Positions 5,265 through 5,636 of a DNA stretch of 5,636 nucleotides are shown here, piece by piece. Source of the DNA: Candidatus Chloroheliales bacterium (GTDB taxonomy: Bacteria > Chloroflexota > Chloroflexia > QHBQ01); NCBI GenBank assembly GCA_003243865.1, contig QHBQ01000502.1, positions 1-5,636 on the forward strand, in the 5' to 3' direction. Each line of letters begins with the position of its first letter. The stretch's first letter is position 1. The notes beneath the pieces were generated by a model. The model worked only from the letters and a program-made list of their open reading frames with translations. It had not been told where the DNA came from and did not search any database. The position numbers and the translations under genes are program-made.

Positions 5265-5636
5265 TCATAGCAGGGCGGGTTTCAGTTCAGCGAGAAGGAG
5301 TCGCCCTCGTGATCCACCAGCCGTTTGGGGATGGTCTTCAGCCGTTTGAAGCAATACCACCTCTTTCTGCAAGATGGTCGCTTCGACATCGAGCCGCTGC
5401 TGCGCCGAGGCCATCTCCAGCAGCCCTTGCTTGGTGATCCACTCGATCTGCAAGCCATCGGCGACCAGGTAGGAGAGTACCTCGGCGTCGTTGGGCAAGG
5501 CGATGTCGCGGGTGTCCTGGCCGGTGATGTTCAGCAGCGTATTCAGATAATCGCCGAACATCCGGCTCACCGCGCTGACCAGCCCCGGTGCGGTCATCTG
5601 CTGCTCGTCGTCGAGCAGTTCCACCTTGCCGCTGAG
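5265..5636 (-). CDS. LON substrate-binding domain protein, C-terminal part, probable frameshift near its end
   Basis: The gene enters from beyond the right edge. The visible frame runs LSGKVELLDDEQQ, then a helical region with a segment like the end of the Lon N-terminal substrate-binding domain: KQGLLEMASAQQRLDVEATI followed by LQKEVVLL. In Lon proteases and in small stand-alone LON-domain proteins, this KQ-LLE-RL-E helix closes the domain that recognises unfolded substrates. No AAA+ or Ser-Lys protease domain follows, so this is a stand-alone type. The open frame continues to TGA at 5267-5265, but after about 5350 its third positions turn AT-rich and the peptide becomes atypical. The +1 frame from 5350 instead reads FKRLKTIPKRLVDHEGDSFSLN in pieces with strong G/C third positions and stops at 5284-5282. 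A one-base frameshift, biological or a sequencing error, is likely. Start, N-terminal beta domain and upstream context are not visible. Confidence 0.7.
   Translation of the reverse strand, partial: LSGKVELLDDEQQMTAPGLVSAVSRMFGDYLNTLLNITGQDTRDIALPNDAEVLSYLVADGLQIEWITKQGLLEMASAQQRLDVEATILQKEVVLLQTAEDHPQTAGGSRGRLLLAELKPALL

Overview
The window carries five protein-coding genes, all on the minus strand, so transcription runs from high to low coordinates. The DNA is GC-rich (roughly 60% by eye) and the coding frames prefer G or C at third positions. A GGPP-synthase-like polyprenyl synthetase and secreted proteins with Sec signal peptides point to a free-living GC-rich bacterium. The style of the secreted metalloprotease's N-terminal region reminds me of filamentous Chloroflexota, but that is a weak impression and not a demonstrated assignment. 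No tRNA, rRNA, CRISPR array or transposase gene was seen.

Layout in transcription order: (1) 5636-5265, the 3' part of a gene for a LON substrate-binding-domain protein whose reading frame appears to shift near 5350. (2) A 110-base gap with a 9-bp hairpin just ahead of a strong ribosome binding site. (3) 5154-3307, a 615-residue secreted protein of unknown function. Two diverged copies of an unrecognised domain of about 145 residues flank an Ig-like domain, followed by a C-terminal beta-rich domain. (4) A 113-base gap holding four copies of a CCCTCTCCC palindromic repeat. (5) 3193-1985, a 402-residue secreted zinc metalloprotease of metzincin type (HExxHxxGxxD plus a Met-turn candidate). (6) A 320-base non-coding stretch with two copies of an approximately 48-base repeat and, at its far end, a clear extended -10 promoter overlapped by an inverted repeat. 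(7) 1664-558, a polyprenyl (probably geranylgeranyl) diphosphate synthase, overlapping by ATGA with (8) 561-1, a Sua5/TsaC-type threonylcarbamoyl-AMP synthase cut by the window edge.

The last two genes form a translationally coupled housekeeping pair, one for isoprenoid chain synthesis and one for tRNA t6A modification. The middle two genes encode exported proteins transcribed in the same direction and may act together outside the cell. This pair, and especially the duplicated-domain architecture of the 615-residue protein, is the least explained and most interesting part of the window.
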